From: Streptomyces sp. ML-6
Lineage (GTDB): Bacteria > Actinomycetota > Actinomycetes > Streptomycetales > Streptomycetaceae
Direction: 5' to 3'
Assembly: GCF_030116705.1 (NCBI RefSeq)
Contig: NZ_JAOTIK010000001.1
Coordinates: forward strand, 4,368,501 to 4,432,500
DNA length: 64,000 nt
Within the stretch, counting starts at the first letter, position 1. Each line of letters opens with the position of its first letter. The notes under the pieces are model-generated. The model was not told the origin of the DNA. It saw nothing but the letters and a program-made list of their open reading frames with translations, and made no database searches. Positions 1 through 7,989 of the stretch are shown here, one piece after another. The position numbers were made by a program, and so were the translations under genes.

Positions 1-2
1 GC

Positions 3-380
3 CACACCTGGTTCACCGACGACGCGCTGCGCACGCTCACCACGGCCGTGTACCGGGTCTCGCCGCACAGCAACCGGATCGGGCTGCGCACGGAGGGCCC
101 GGCCCTGGAGCGGGCCCGCCCGGGCGAACTGCCCAGCGAGGGGATGGTGCTCGGCGCCGTCCAGGTGCCGCCGGACGGGCGCCCGGTGGTGTTCCTCAAC
201 GACCATCCGACGACCGGCGGTTACCCGGTCGTCGGCGTCGTGGACGAAGCCGCGCTCGCGGGCGCGGCACAGGCCGTGCCCGGGACCCGGGTGCGGTTCG
301 TGCCCGGTGCGTTCGTGCGGTGCGCGGCCGGGAAGGCCACAGCCGTCACGAGGGGGCGGGCAGCCCGAAGTGGTCCATGA
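3..380 (+). CDS. pxpC: PxpC/KipA-type carboxyltransferase, C-terminal fragment
   Basis: This is the 3' end of a gene that enters from the left edge; the first complete codon is at base 3. The visible protein (SPHSNRIGLRTEGPAL, LPSEGMVLGAVQVPPDGRPVV, NDHPTTGGYPVVGVV) matches the C-terminal core of the biotin-dependent carboxyltransferase family, subunit C of ATP-dependent 5-oxoprolinase (PxpC), which with PxpA and PxpB opens 5-oxoproline to glutamate in the cytoplasm. In older annotations the same family is called KipA or allophanate hydrolase subunit 2. Its last 35 bases overlap the 3' end of the convergent gene on the other strand. The rest of the operon lies outside the window, so the subunit assignment rests on this domain alone. 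Confidence 0.85.
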   Translation, partial: HTWFTDDALRTLTTAVYRVSPHSNRIGLRTEGPALERARPGELPSEGMVLGAVQVPPDGRPVVFLNDHPTTGGYPVVGVVDEAALAGAAQAVPGTRVRFVPGAFVRCAAGKATAVTRGRAARSGP

Positions 381-1443
381 TGATCCGCCTCGTCACGGCG
401 CCGTCGGCGTTGAAGCCGGGGTCGGCGTCGTACGCCGGGGTGTTCCGGCCGACTATCCCCGCGTTCAGCAGTTCCCGCAGCAGCAGGTCGCCGCTGCGCC
501 GTGACTCGCGACGCCGGCCGACGTTGAAGTACGACTCCTCGAACCCGCCCCGGCAGTGCAGGAACTGGAAGGGGTGCTCGGGGCAGTGCGGGACCATGTA
601 GTGCTGCCCGTGCGGGCACTCGCACGCGGGCGTGGTGGCCAGGAACACCGTCTCCACCCGGCCGGGTCCGCCGAAGCGTTCCTCGTAGCGGAACCCGGTG
701 ATGTCGCGCGCCAGGTCCGCCACGGCCGTTCCCCGCCCCGGCAGGGCGGCCGCGTCGTGCGTCGCCCAGGACCAGCCGGCCGATTCGCCCTGGGTGCGGG
801 CGGGGTACCCCGCCTCGGCGAGGACGGTGGCCAGTGTGGGCAGGTCCAGGCCCTTGGCGTAGGTGACGAAGGTGCCGGGGGCGATCGGTGCGCCCGCCTC
901 CCGCACCACCTCCCGGGCGAGCGGGGGCGAGGGGAGACCGAAGGCGTCGGCGATCGTCCGCACGAGCCGGTCCTCGTCGTCGTGGTGGTGGTCGAAGCAG
1001 TCGTGGTCGTCGTCCGTGTCCGCGGACTCGCAGTACGCCTCGGGGCCGATGAGCCCGGCGGTGAGCAGTTCGGCGGACAGGTGGTCGGGATTCTCGCCGA
1101 CCCGCTGCCCGACGTCCTCGAAGCTGAAGCCGAGGGTCAGCCGGCCGTCGCGGTAGTAGTCGAACGCGGGCCCGTGCGCCTTCGCGCTGCACGGCTCGGT
1201 CACGAAGACCACGAGCTCCGTGCCCTGCGTGCATATCCGCCGGTAGTCGACGCCGTCGTAGTCCTCGATCTCGCCGTTGAGCATGTCGTGCACCGCCCAG
1301 GCCCACCCGTCCGCCTCGCCGTGGGCGAGCGGTTCGCGCCGCAGCTCGCGCAGGCCGGTGGTGAGCGCGTCGAGCGACAGGCCGCGGGAGAAGACGATGT
1401 TCACCTCGTGGCCGGGAAAGGAACCGTGCATCCAGCTCGTCAT
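346..1443 (-). CDS. DUF6461-like protein with two repeated domains
   Basis: The product is a 365-residue cytoplasmic protein with no signal peptide or membrane segment. It consists of two related halves, each starting with a strand of the type 'VxxxxGL' (VNIVFSRGL near residue 14; FVTYAKGL near 190) and containing a matching tryptophan motif (WAWAVHD and WSWATHD), as in the actinobacterial DUF6461 family. Between them is an acidic and His-rich linker (DTDDDHDCFDHHHDDEDR), and the second half carries a Cys/His cluster (CECPHGQHYMVPHCPEHPFQFLHC) that could bind a metal. I chose the ATG at 1443 rather than an upstream TTG at 1473. The function is unknown; members are often predicted sensors or immunity-like proteins, but nothing here fixes a role. 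Its 3' end overlaps pxpC. Confidence 0.65.
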   Translation of the reverse strand: MTSWMHGSFPGHEVNIVFSRGLSLDALTTGLRELRREPLAHGEADGWAWAVHDMLNGEIEDYDGVDYRRICTQGTELVVFVTEPCSAKAHGPAFDYYRDGRLTLGFSFEDVGQRVGENPDHLSAELLTAGLIGPEAYCESADTDDDHDCFDHHHDDEDRLVRTIADAFGLPSPPLAREVVREAGAPIAPGTFVTYAKGLDLPTLATVLAEAGYPARTQGESAGWSWATHDAAALPGRGTAVADLARDITGFRYEERFGGPGRVETVFLATTPACECPHGQHYMVPHCPEHPFQFLHCRGGFEESYFNVGRRRESRRSGDLLLRELLNAGIVGRNTPAYDADPGFNADGAVTRRIIMDHFGLPAPS

Positions 1444-1486
1444 GCCGAAGACTTTAGGCACCCCCACTGACAACGACCGCCGCCAC

Positions 1487-1540
1487 CGACAACGCGAGTT
1501 GCCGGGAGGCCAACGGGCCTCCCGGCAACTCGCGTTGTCG
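1487..1540 (-). terminator. Perfect 25-bp stem-loop downstream of copA
   Basis: Bases 1487-1511 and 1516-1540 are perfect inverted complements closed by the tetraloop AACG. The structure lies 47 bases past the copA stop and before the next leftward start at 1443, where a transcription terminator is expected. There is no clear U tract, which is usual in Streptomyces. Confidence 0.75.
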
Positions 1541-1587
1541 GTGTGGTCGGTGTGGTCGATGTGGTTCCTTCGGTGTGGCGGCTGGGG

Positions 1588-3897
1588 TTACGACGCGGCC
1601 CGGAACCCCCTCAGCCGCAGCGAGTTGCCGACCACGAAGACCGAGGAGAAGGCCATCGCGGCCCCCGCGATCATCGGGTTGAGCAGTCCGGCCGCGGCGA
1701 GCGGCAGGGCGGCCACGTTGTAGGCGAAGGCCCAGAACAGGTTCGTACGGATGGTGCCCAGGGTCTTCCGCGACAGCCGGATGGCGTCCGCGGCGGCCCG
1801 CAGGTCCCCCCGCACCAGCGTCAGGTCGCCGGCCTCGATCGCGGCGTCCGTGCCGGTGCCCATCGCCAGGCCCAGGTCGGCCTGGGCGAGCGCGGCCGCG
1901 TCGTTGACCCCGTCGCCGACCATGGCGACCGAACGGCCCTCGGCCTGGAGGCGCTTGACGACGTCGACCTTGTCCTCCGGCATGACCTCCGCGTACACCT
2001 CGTCGATGCCGACCTCGGCCGCGACCGCCTCGGCCACCGCCCGGTTGTCACCGGTGAGCAGGATCGGGGTGAGCCCGAGGGCCCGCAGCCGGGTGATGGC
2101 CTCCGCGCTGGTGTCCTTCACCGCGTCGGCCACCTCCAGGACCGCGCGTGCCTCGCCGTCCCAGGCGACCGCGATGGCCGTCCGGCCCGCGGCCTCCGCC
2201 TCGGCCTTCCGGCGGGCCAGCTCCGCCGGGAGGCGGATCTCCCACTCGGCGAGGAGCTGTTCGCGGCCGACGAGGACGGCGTGGCCCTCGACGACGCCCT
2301 GGACGCCGAGTCCGGCGATGTTGGCGAAGTCCTCGGGGGTGGGGAGGGCGGTGCCGGTGCGTTCGGCGGCTCCGGCGGCGACGGCCTGGGCGATGGGGTG
2401 CTCGGAGGCGTGCTCGAGGGCGCCGGCGAGGCGCAGGACGTCGTTCTCGGTGGTGGTGTCGGTGGTGTGGACGGTGAGGAGGGTCATGCGGCCGGTGGTG
2501 ACGGTGCCGGTCTTGTCGAGGACGATGGTGTCGACGCGGCGGGTGGTCTCCAGGACCTCGGGGCCCTTGATGAGGATGCCGAGCTGGGCGCCGCGTCCGG
2601 TGCCGACCATGAGGGCGGTGGGGGTGGCCAGGCCCAGGGCGCAGGGGCAGGCGATGATCAGTACGGCCACGGCCGCCGTGAACGCCGCGGTCAGACCCGA
2701 ACCGTTGCCGAGCCAGAAGCCGAGCGTGCCGAGTGCGAGCGCGATGACCACGGGGACGAAGACGGCGGAGATCCGGTCGGCGAGGCGCTGGGCGGCGGCC
2801 TTGCCGTTCTGGGCGTCCTCGACCAGCTTCGCCATCCGGGCCAGCTGGGTGTCGGCACCGACCCGGGTGGCCTCCACGACGAGCCGGCCGCCCGCGTTGA
2901 GGGTCGCCCCGGTGACGGAGTCCCCGACGCCGACCTCCACGGGCACGGACTCACCGGTCAGCATCGACGCGTCCACGGCCGAGGCGCCCTCGACGACGGT
3001 GCCGTCGGTGGCGATCTTCTCGCCGGGACGGACCAGGAACCGGTCGCCGACCTGGAGTTCGGCCGTCGGCACGGTCACCTCGCGGCCCCCGCGCAGCACG
3101 GTGACCTCCTTGGCGCCGAGTTCGAGCAGCGCCTTCAGGGCCGCGCCCGCCTTCCGCTTGGAACGGGCCTCGAAGTAACGGCCGGCCAGGATGAAGGCGG
3201 TGACGCCGGCGGCGGCCTCCAGGTAGATGTTGCCCGCGCCGTCGCTCCGGCCGATGGTCAGCTCGAAGGGGTGCGTCATGCCGACCATGCCCGCGGTGCC
3301 GAAGAACAGCGCCCACAGCGACCAGAGGAACGCGGCCGTGGTGCCGACCGAGATCAGCGTGTCCATCGTCGCCGCGCCGTGCCGGGCGTTGGTGAACGCG
3401 GCCTTGTGGAACGGCCACGCGGCGTACGTGACGACCGGGGCCGTCAGGGTCAGCGAGAGCCACTGCCAGTAGTCGAACTGGAGCGCCGGGATCATCGACA
3501 TCGCGATCACCGGCACGGCGAGCGCGACGGCGGTGAGCAGCCGCTGCCGCAGCGGGCGCAGCTCCTCGGCCCCGTCGTCCCCGGCGGCGGCGGTCCCCGG
3601 GGCGTCGTCCCCGGCGCGGGCCGGCGGCGCGGGCTCGTGCGCGGTGTAACCGGTCTTCTCGACGGTGGCGATCAGGTCCTGTACGGAGATGTCCTCGCCC
3701 CGGTAGCTGACCTTCGCCTTCTCCGTGGCGTAATTGACGGTGGCCTCGACACCGTCCATCCGGTTGAGCTTCTTCTCGATGCGAGCCGCGCAGGAGGCGC
3801 ACGTCATGCCGCCGATCGCGAGCTCGACCTCTGCGGTGGTGCCGGTGGCTGTCCCGGTGCCGGTACCGGGGCCGGGTGTGGCGGTGTGCGCGGACAC
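1588..3897 (-). CDS. copA: Copper-translocating P1B-type ATPase
   Basis: This is a 769-residue inner-membrane copper exporter. The N-terminal heavy-metal-associated domain carries the copper site GMTCASC (residues 30-36), followed by eight predicted membrane segments. The actuator loop has TGES (314-317), the sixth membrane helix has the ion-binding CPC motif (417-419), and the catalytic domain has DKTGT (461-465, phosphorylated aspartate) and GDGVND near the C-terminus. The CPC motif and the single HMA domain indicate Cu(I) export (CopA) rather than Zn/Cd export. The GTG start at 3897 has a GGGAGG ribosome site a few bases upstream. A CsoR-type operator lies 25 bp upstream and a strong hairpin follows the stop, so it appears to be a single-gene, copper-induced unit. 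Confidence 0.95.
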   Translation of the reverse strand: MSAHTATPGPGTGTGTATGTTAEVELAIGGMTCASCAARIEKKLNRMDGVEATVNYATEKAKVSYRGEDISVQDLIATVEKTGYTAHEPAPPARAGDDAPGTAAAGDDGAEELRPLRQRLLTAVALAVPVIAMSMIPALQFDYWQWLSLTLTAPVVTYAAWPFHKAAFTNARHGAATMDTLISVGTTAAFLWSLWALFFGTAGMVGMTHPFELTIGRSDGAGNIYLEAAAGVTAFILAGRYFEARSKRKAGAALKALLELGAKEVTVLRGGREVTVPTAELQVGDRFLVRPGEKIATDGTVVEGASAVDASMLTGESVPVEVGVGDSVTGATLNAGGRLVVEATRVGADTQLARMAKLVEDAQNGKAAAQRLADRISAVFVPVVIALALGTLGFWLGNGSGLTAAFTAAVAVLIIACPCALGLATPTALMVGTGRGAQLGILIKGPEVLETTRRVDTIVLDKTGTVTTGRMTLLTVHTTDTTTENDVLRLAGALEHASEHPIAQAVAAGAAERTGTALPTPEDFANIAGLGVQGVVEGHAVLVGREQLLAEWEIRLPAELARRKAEAEAAGRTAIAVAWDGEARAVLEVADAVKDTSAEAITRLRALGLTPILLTGDNRAVAEAVAAEVGIDEVYAEVMPEDKVDVVKRLQAEGRSVAMVGDGVNDAAALAQADLGLAMGTGTDAAIEAGDLTLVRGDLRAAADAIRLSRKTLGTIRTNLFWAFAYNVAALPLAAAGLLNPMIAGAAMAFSSVFVVGNSLRLRGFRAAS

Positions 3898-3921
3898 GAT
3901 GTCCTCCCTGGCGGAGACTTG

Positions 3922-3938
3922 ATACCCCTAGGGGGTAT
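3922..3938. promoter_or_regulatory. CsoR-type copper operator of copA
   Basis: ATACCCCTAGGGGGTAT is a near-perfect G/C-tract palindrome of the kind bound by CsoR copper-sensing repressors (TACCCC...GGGGTA). It lies 25 bp upstream of the copA start. A related run, TATACCCCCCACCCCT at 3955-3970, could be a second, weaker half-site. Confidence 0.8.
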
Positions 3939-4101
3939 GCATTGCTGACTCATGTATACCCCCCACCCCTATGAATTGCAAGGGTGGAAATGCCGCCGGG
4001 GCCCGGAGTGTGCGCGTCTGGCCGCCCGGTGTGCGGCTGACCTCACGTATCTTCGCGTGGCGTTGGGCTGCACAGCCGGCGTACCGGCCCGTAGGCTGGT
4101 C

Positions 4102-4117
4102 ATTGGACTAGACCTAT
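4102..4117. promoter_or_regulatory. Possible DasR (dre-like) operator upstream of cutC
   Basis: ATTGGACTAGACCTAT agrees with the published DasR responsive element ACTGGTCTAGACCACT at 12 of 16 positions, including the central CTAGACC. It ends 27 bp before the cutC start, about where a promoter would sit. DasR is the GlcNAc-responsive GntR-family regulator of Streptomyces. The link is inferred from sequence similarity only. Confidence 0.35.
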
Positions 4118-4144
4118 TGTCGCTTCCTGGAGGATTGGGATCCC

Positions 4145-4834
4145 ATGAGCAACCGTGCAGTCCTGGAGGTGATCGCTCTCGACGCGGAGGACGCGGTCGC
4201 GGCCCAGTCGGGTGGTGCGGACCGGCTGGAGCTGGTCACCGACATGGCGGCGGACGGCCTGACCCCGTCCCGTGCGACCTTCGCGGAGATCCGGGCGGCG
4301 GTGGACATCCCGCTGCGGGTGATGCTCAGACTGGCGGACGGCTTCGCGGCCGGTGACATCGAGGAGCTGGTGGCCAGGGCCCGCGAGCTGCGGGAGGCGG
4401 GCGCCGAGGAGTTCGTGTTCGGCTTCCTCGACGAGGAGGGGAACCCGGACCTGGTCGCCGTCGAGCGCCTGGTCGCCGAACTGGACGGCTGCCGGTGGAC
4501 CTTCCACCGGGCGATCGACCGGGCCGCCGACCGGGACGCCCTGCGCAAGCAGCTGGCCGACCTGCCCGGCCTGGACACCTACCTCACCGCCGGTTCGGCG
4601 AAGGGCGTCGACGACGGCATCCCGACCCTGCTGGCCGAGGCGGCACGCCAGGGCGAGGCCGGGTACGAGCCGCAGATCCTGGTGGGCGGCGGCCTGCGTC
4701 TGGAGCACCTGCCGGAGCTGCTGGCCGCGGGCATCGACGCCGTGCACATCGGCGGCGCGGCCCGCCCGCACGGCTGGTCCGGCCCGGTGGACGCGGCGGC
4801 GGTACGGGAGTGGCGCACGGTGCTGGACGCGTGA
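4145..4834 (+). CDS. cutC: CutC family copper homeostasis protein
   Basis: The product is a 229-residue cytoplasmic TIM-barrel protein. Family signatures include LEVIALDAEDAVAAQSGGADRLEL at the N-terminus, a TFHRAID segment (residues 118-124), LTAGSAKGVDDGI and the C-terminal ILVGGGLR. CutC proteins were first linked to copper tolerance in E. coli, but the molecular role is disputed and the link may be indirect. The ATG has a GGAGG ribosome site about 12 bases upstream. It is divergent from copA and separated from it by about 250 bp with a different candidate operator, so co-regulation with copA is not obvious. Confidence 0.9.
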   Translation: MSNRAVLEVIALDAEDAVAAQSGGADRLELVTDMAADGLTPSRATFAEIRAAVDIPLRVMLRLADGFAAGDIEELVARARELREAGAEEFVFGFLDEEGNPDLVAVERLVAELDGCRWTFHRAIDRAADRDALRKQLADLPGLDTYLTAGSAKGVDDGIPTLLAEAARQGEAGYEPQILVGGGLRLEHLPELLAAGIDAVHIGGAARPHGWSGPVDAAAVREWRTVLDA

Positions 4835-4921
4835 CGGGGCCGGGTGCGTAACGGCGCCGGACGAGCAGACGAGTAACGGTGCCGGACGCGTGACGGGCCG
4901 GGCCGGGGGCGTGGCCCCGGT

Positions 4922-4954
4922 GGGGCCGGGGCCGAGAGCAGCAGCCCCGGCCCC
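4922..4954. terminator. Bidirectional hairpin between cutC and helD
   Basis: Bases 4922-4932 and 4944-4954 form an 11-bp perfect G+C stem with an 11-base loop, placed between the convergent cutC and helD stops. It can serve both transcripts. Confidence 0.6.
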
Positions 4955-5021
4955 GTACCTCTCAGCTCCCCGGCTCCCGCGCCCCGGCCCCGAGGCCCTG
5001 GGATTTTCGGCCCGGTCCCTC

Positions 5022-7106
5022 TCAGGCCCCCGGTGCCGCCAGCCGGTCCGGCAGCTCCGCCGCATGCACCACGGTCAGCCCCGACACCGCACGCGTCAGT
5101 GCCACGTACAGCCGGCGCAGCCCCGTGCGTTCGTCCGGCTCCCCGTCCACCACCGCGGCCGGCTCGTCCAGCACCACGTAGTCGTACTCCAGGCCCTTCG
5201 CGAGCGAGGCCGGCACCAGCGTCAGCCGGGACTCGGCGCTCGTCTCCTCGCCCGGGGAGAGATACGCGTGCCCCGCCGCGGTCAGGGCTTCGGCCAGCAC
5301 CGGAATCCGGGCGTCGGCCGCGATCAGGCCGATCGACCCCTCCCGGGTCAGCGACGCCTCGCACTCCGCGAGCACCGCCGCGTCCAGCTCCGCCGGACCG
5401 GCCACCCGCCGCACCTCCAGCGAACCCGGCGACTCACGCACCGACTCCACCGCCGCCAGGCCCGGCGAGATCACCGGCAGCAGCCGCGACGCGTACGCGA
5501 TCACCTCGCGCGGCACGCGGAAGCCCGCCGTCAGCTCCTCCACCACCGCGTCCGGCTTGCCGAGGTGGTGCAGCGCCTGCGCCCAGCTCTCCGTCGACCA
5601 CGGCGTGGTGCCCTGCGCGAGGTCGCCGAGCACCGTCGCCGAACCGGTCGTGCAGCGCCGGCCCACCGCCCGGTACTGCATGGGGGACAGGTCCTGCGCC
5701 TCGTCGAGCACGACGTGCCCGAGCGAGTGCGTGCGCGCCACCAGGTCGCTCGCCTCGTCGATCAGCACCGCGTCCGCCGCCGACCACTTCGCGGACTTCA
5801 CGCTCCGGGCGGGCTTCGTCCACAGGATCGCCTTCTGCTCGTCCTCGTCGAGCAGCCCCTCCGCGTGGGCGGCCAGGAACTCCGCGTCCGACAGCAGCCG
5901 CAGCACCAGCTTGGCGGGGTCGACGACCGGCCAGATCGCCTTCACGGCCGCCTTCACCGCGGGGTTGCGGGCCACCGCGTTCTGCACCCGGTCGTCGGGG
6001 GCCTCGCCGGCCTCCTCCATCCGGACCAGGACGGCGTGCGCGATGCGCTGCGGAAGCGCCTCGTGGGCGGCCCCGTAGCGCATGTCGCGGGCCAGGAGCT
6101 CGGTCACGATCTCCGCCAGCTCGTACGCCGGAATCCGCCAGCGCCGCGAGCCGCGCACGACCACGACCGGCTCCGTCGGCGGCGTCACGTGCGAACGGAC
6201 CGCCCGCCGCAGCACCTCGGCCATCCTGGCGTCGCCCTTGACGACGGCGGCGTCCGCCGGGTCCGTGCCGCGCACCTCGACGCCCGCCCTCGTCACCAGG
6301 TCGTCGACGGTCGCCTGCTTCACCTCCAGCTCGCCGAGCGCGGGCAGCACCTGCTCGATGTAGTGCAGGAACGACCGGTTCGGCCCGATGACCAGCGTGC
6401 CGGTGCGGGCCAGCCGCTCGCGGTGCGCGTACAGCAGGTACGCGACCCGGTGCAGGCCGACGGCCGTCTTCCCGGTACCGGGACCGCCCTGCACGCACAC
6501 CGTCCCGCCGAGCCCGCTGCGGACGATCTCGTCCTGCTCGGGCTGGATCGTCGCGACGATGTCCCGCATCGGGCCGACGCGCGGACGTTCGATCTCGGCC
6601 TGGAGGAGCTTGCTGGTCTGCTCGGCCTCCGCGGGGTCGCTGAGGTGCTCGTCCTCGTACGCGGTCAGCTCACCGCCGGTGTAGCCGAAGCGGCGGCGCT
6701 GCCCGACGTCCTGCGGGTCCTTCCGGGAGGCCCGGTAGAACGGCTGCGAGACCGGCGCGCGCCAGTCGATGACCATCGGGTCGCCGTCGGCGTCGTGGAC
6801 GTGGCGCCGCCCGATGTAGAACTGCTCCCCCTCCGCACCTTCGGCCAGCTCGCCCCCGACCCGGTGCAGATAGTCCAGGCGCCCGAAGAAGAGCGGCGTG
6901 TGGGAGAGGTCGGCGAGCGACTTGATGCGCTCGTCGATCTGGGCCTGCAGGACGGCCGCGTTGACCCAGTTCGCGGTGACGTCGCGGATGTCGAGGGCCT
7001 GGGCGTCCTCGCGCATGGCGCGCAGCGCGGAGCGGGACGCGGCGAGATGGGCGCGTTCGCGAGCCAGGGGCTCGGTGGTGTCGTGTTCGTGTTCGTGCGC
7101 GGGCAC
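5022..7106 (-). CDS. helD: HelD-type UvrD/Rep-like helicase (RNA polymerase recycling factor)
   Basis: This 694-residue protein is a superfamily-1 ATPase of the HelD group. It has an N-terminal coiled-coil region (residues about 15-75), then Walker A GGPGTGKT (207-214), a long inserted region, the Walker-B-like VVLDEAQDLSP, and C-terminal motifs (LAKGLEYDYVVLDEP and RLYVALTRA). HelD enters RNA polymerase and removes stalled or antibiotic-bound complexes; actinobacterial members can protect against rifamycins. I place the start at the GTG at 7106 because GGAGG lies seven bases upstream; the ATG at 7148 lacks a ribosome site. I did not recognise a rifamycin-associated element upstream. It may be an ordinary housekeeping HelD. 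Confidence 0.85.
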   Translation of the reverse strand: MPAHEHEHDTTEPLARERAHLAASRSALRAMREDAQALDIRDVTANWVNAAVLQAQIDERIKSLADLSHTPLFFGRLDYLHRVGGELAEGAEGEQFYIGRRHVHDADGDPMVIDWRAPVSQPFYRASRKDPQDVGQRRRFGYTGGELTAYEDEHLSDPAEAEQTSKLLQAEIERPRVGPMRDIVATIQPEQDEIVRSGLGGTVCVQGGPGTGKTAVGLHRVAYLLYAHRERLARTGTLVIGPNRSFLHYIEQVLPALGELEVKQATVDDLVTRAGVEVRGTDPADAAVVKGDARMAEVLRRAVRSHVTPPTEPVVVVRGSRRWRIPAYELAEIVTELLARDMRYGAAHEALPQRIAHAVLVRMEEAGEAPDDRVQNAVARNPAVKAAVKAIWPVVDPAKLVLRLLSDAEFLAAHAEGLLDEDEQKAILWTKPARSVKSAKWSAADAVLIDEASDLVARTHSLGHVVLDEAQDLSPMQYRAVGRRCTTGSATVLGDLAQGTTPWSTESWAQALHHLGKPDAVVEELTAGFRVPREVIAYASRLLPVISPGLAAVESVRESPGSLEVRRVAGPAELDAAVLAECEASLTREGSIGLIAADARIPVLAEALTAAGHAYLSPGEETSAESRLTLVPASLAKGLEYDYVVLDEPAAVVDGEPDERTGLRRLYVALTRAVSGLTVVHAAELPDRLAAPGA

Positions 7107-7333
7107 GGTGTTGCCTCCGGCTTTTCGACGCAGGACGGCGGACCGCACCCCGGCCCCGGGCGTCGCTCGGGAACGGTGTGATGCGGTCCGCTCGGGAATC
7201 GATCACGGGTGCGCACAGCGGGTGTGCGCACGCTGCCGACCGGTTTCCGTCCGGTCGGCGGCGCTCCCCCGGCTGCCGGCACGGCCCCTCACGGGCCGCC
7301 GGTACCACGGTGCGGGAGGCGGGCAGACCGGCG

Positions 7334-7363
7334 ATTGTATCCACCGTCCCCGCGCCGGTCGAA
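7334..7363 (-). promoter_or_regulatory. Possible helD promoter
   Basis: On the minus strand TTCGAC (7358-7363) and TACAAT (7334-7339) are 18 bp apart, a reasonable fit to a sigma-70-like promoter. It would give helD a leader of about 220 bases. The -35 match is weak. Confidence 0.3.
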
Positions 7364-7400
7364 CGGGACTCGGCCCTTCCGGCCTCCCCGACTGCCCCAG

Positions 7401-7500
7401 GCCGTCCCCTACGGGCTCGGCCGCCCCCGCGGGTCGGCATTCTGCATGGTCCGCCGGGCACCCCCCTGCCCACCTGTGGGTCCATCCCGTAGGGGACGGC
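7401..7500 (+). repeat. 15-bp inverted repeat enclosing foldable 70-nt segment (possible structured RNA)
   Basis: Bases 7401-7415 and 7486-7500 are perfect inverted complements. On the plus strand the enclosed 70 bases can form a hairpin at 7420-7438 and either GGGCA-CCCCCC-UGCCC (7456-7471) or CCCA-CCUG-UGGG (7469-7480); the last two share bases and exclude each other. It lies between helD (minus) and a small conserved gene (plus, from 7587), inside an otherwise gene-free stretch of about 480 bp. The hexa-C loop recalls actinobacterial C-rich sRNAs, but I cannot assign a family. Expression is not shown. Confidence 0.4.
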
Positions 7501-7586
7501 ATGCAACCGGAGGTCTACTCGTGCTGTGCGCCGGTTCAACCCGGGGGCCGATGCCCGCGGGGGTCCGGCGCAGGACCATGGAACAC

Positions 7587-7778
7587 ATGAGCACCGTCAC
7601 CCTGAACCCCAGCAGCACCGGCCCCGCGCACGACATGAGCGCGGCCACCGGTCACCCCCGCACGCACCACTTCGGCGACGCGGTGCGTGCCGTCAAGGTC
7701 TTCGTCCGCGCCGCGTTCGGTGTGGTCGTGCTCGGCGAGTACGCCGAGGAGGCGGGCATACGGCGCCGGTCCCGCTGA
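7587..7778 (+). CDS. Small conserved Streptomyces protein, function unknown
   Basis: This encodes 63 residues with a Thr/Ser/His-rich N-terminus and a conserved-looking C-terminal segment (HHFGDAVRAVKVFVRAAFGVVVLGEYAEEAGIRR) containing a possible amphipathic or short membrane helix. A second in-frame ATG at 7578 is a possible start; the ATG at 7587 (MSTVTLNPSS) is preferred because it begins the family-like sequence. I do not recognise a named family. It lies alone between the inverted-repeat element and the convergent XPB helicase gene. The spacer to that gene (7779-7989) contains degenerate copies of CCCGTTTCCCGCACGC and no other gene that I can support. Confidence 0.5.
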   Translation: MSTVTLNPSSTGPAHDMSAATGHPRTHHFGDAVRAVKVFVRAAFGVVVLGEYAEEAGIRRRSR

Positions 7779-7989
7779 GTACCGTCCCGACGCCCGGGTG
7801 CTGCCGCGGCCTTCGCACTGCTGCACTGCTGCCGCACGCGGCCCGTTTCCCGCACGCCGACCGTTTCCCGTACTTTCCGCACGCGTCCCGTTTCCCCGGA
7901 CTGGGACGGACGCTCCACGCCACCGCGCCCGCCCCGGCCCGCCTCCGTGCGCCGGTCACCGCCCCGCCCTCCGTACGCCGGTCCCCGGC

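Noticed and set aside
4835..4921. Repeated ACGCGTGACGGG-type units after cutC as a mobile-element end
   Set aside because: Only two or three imperfect copies and no transposase; likely local duplication at the gene end.
7521..7555. GGTTCAACC resembling a tRNA T-loop
   Set aside because: The flanking bases do not form a five-pair T stem, and no acceptor, D or anticodon arms can be built.
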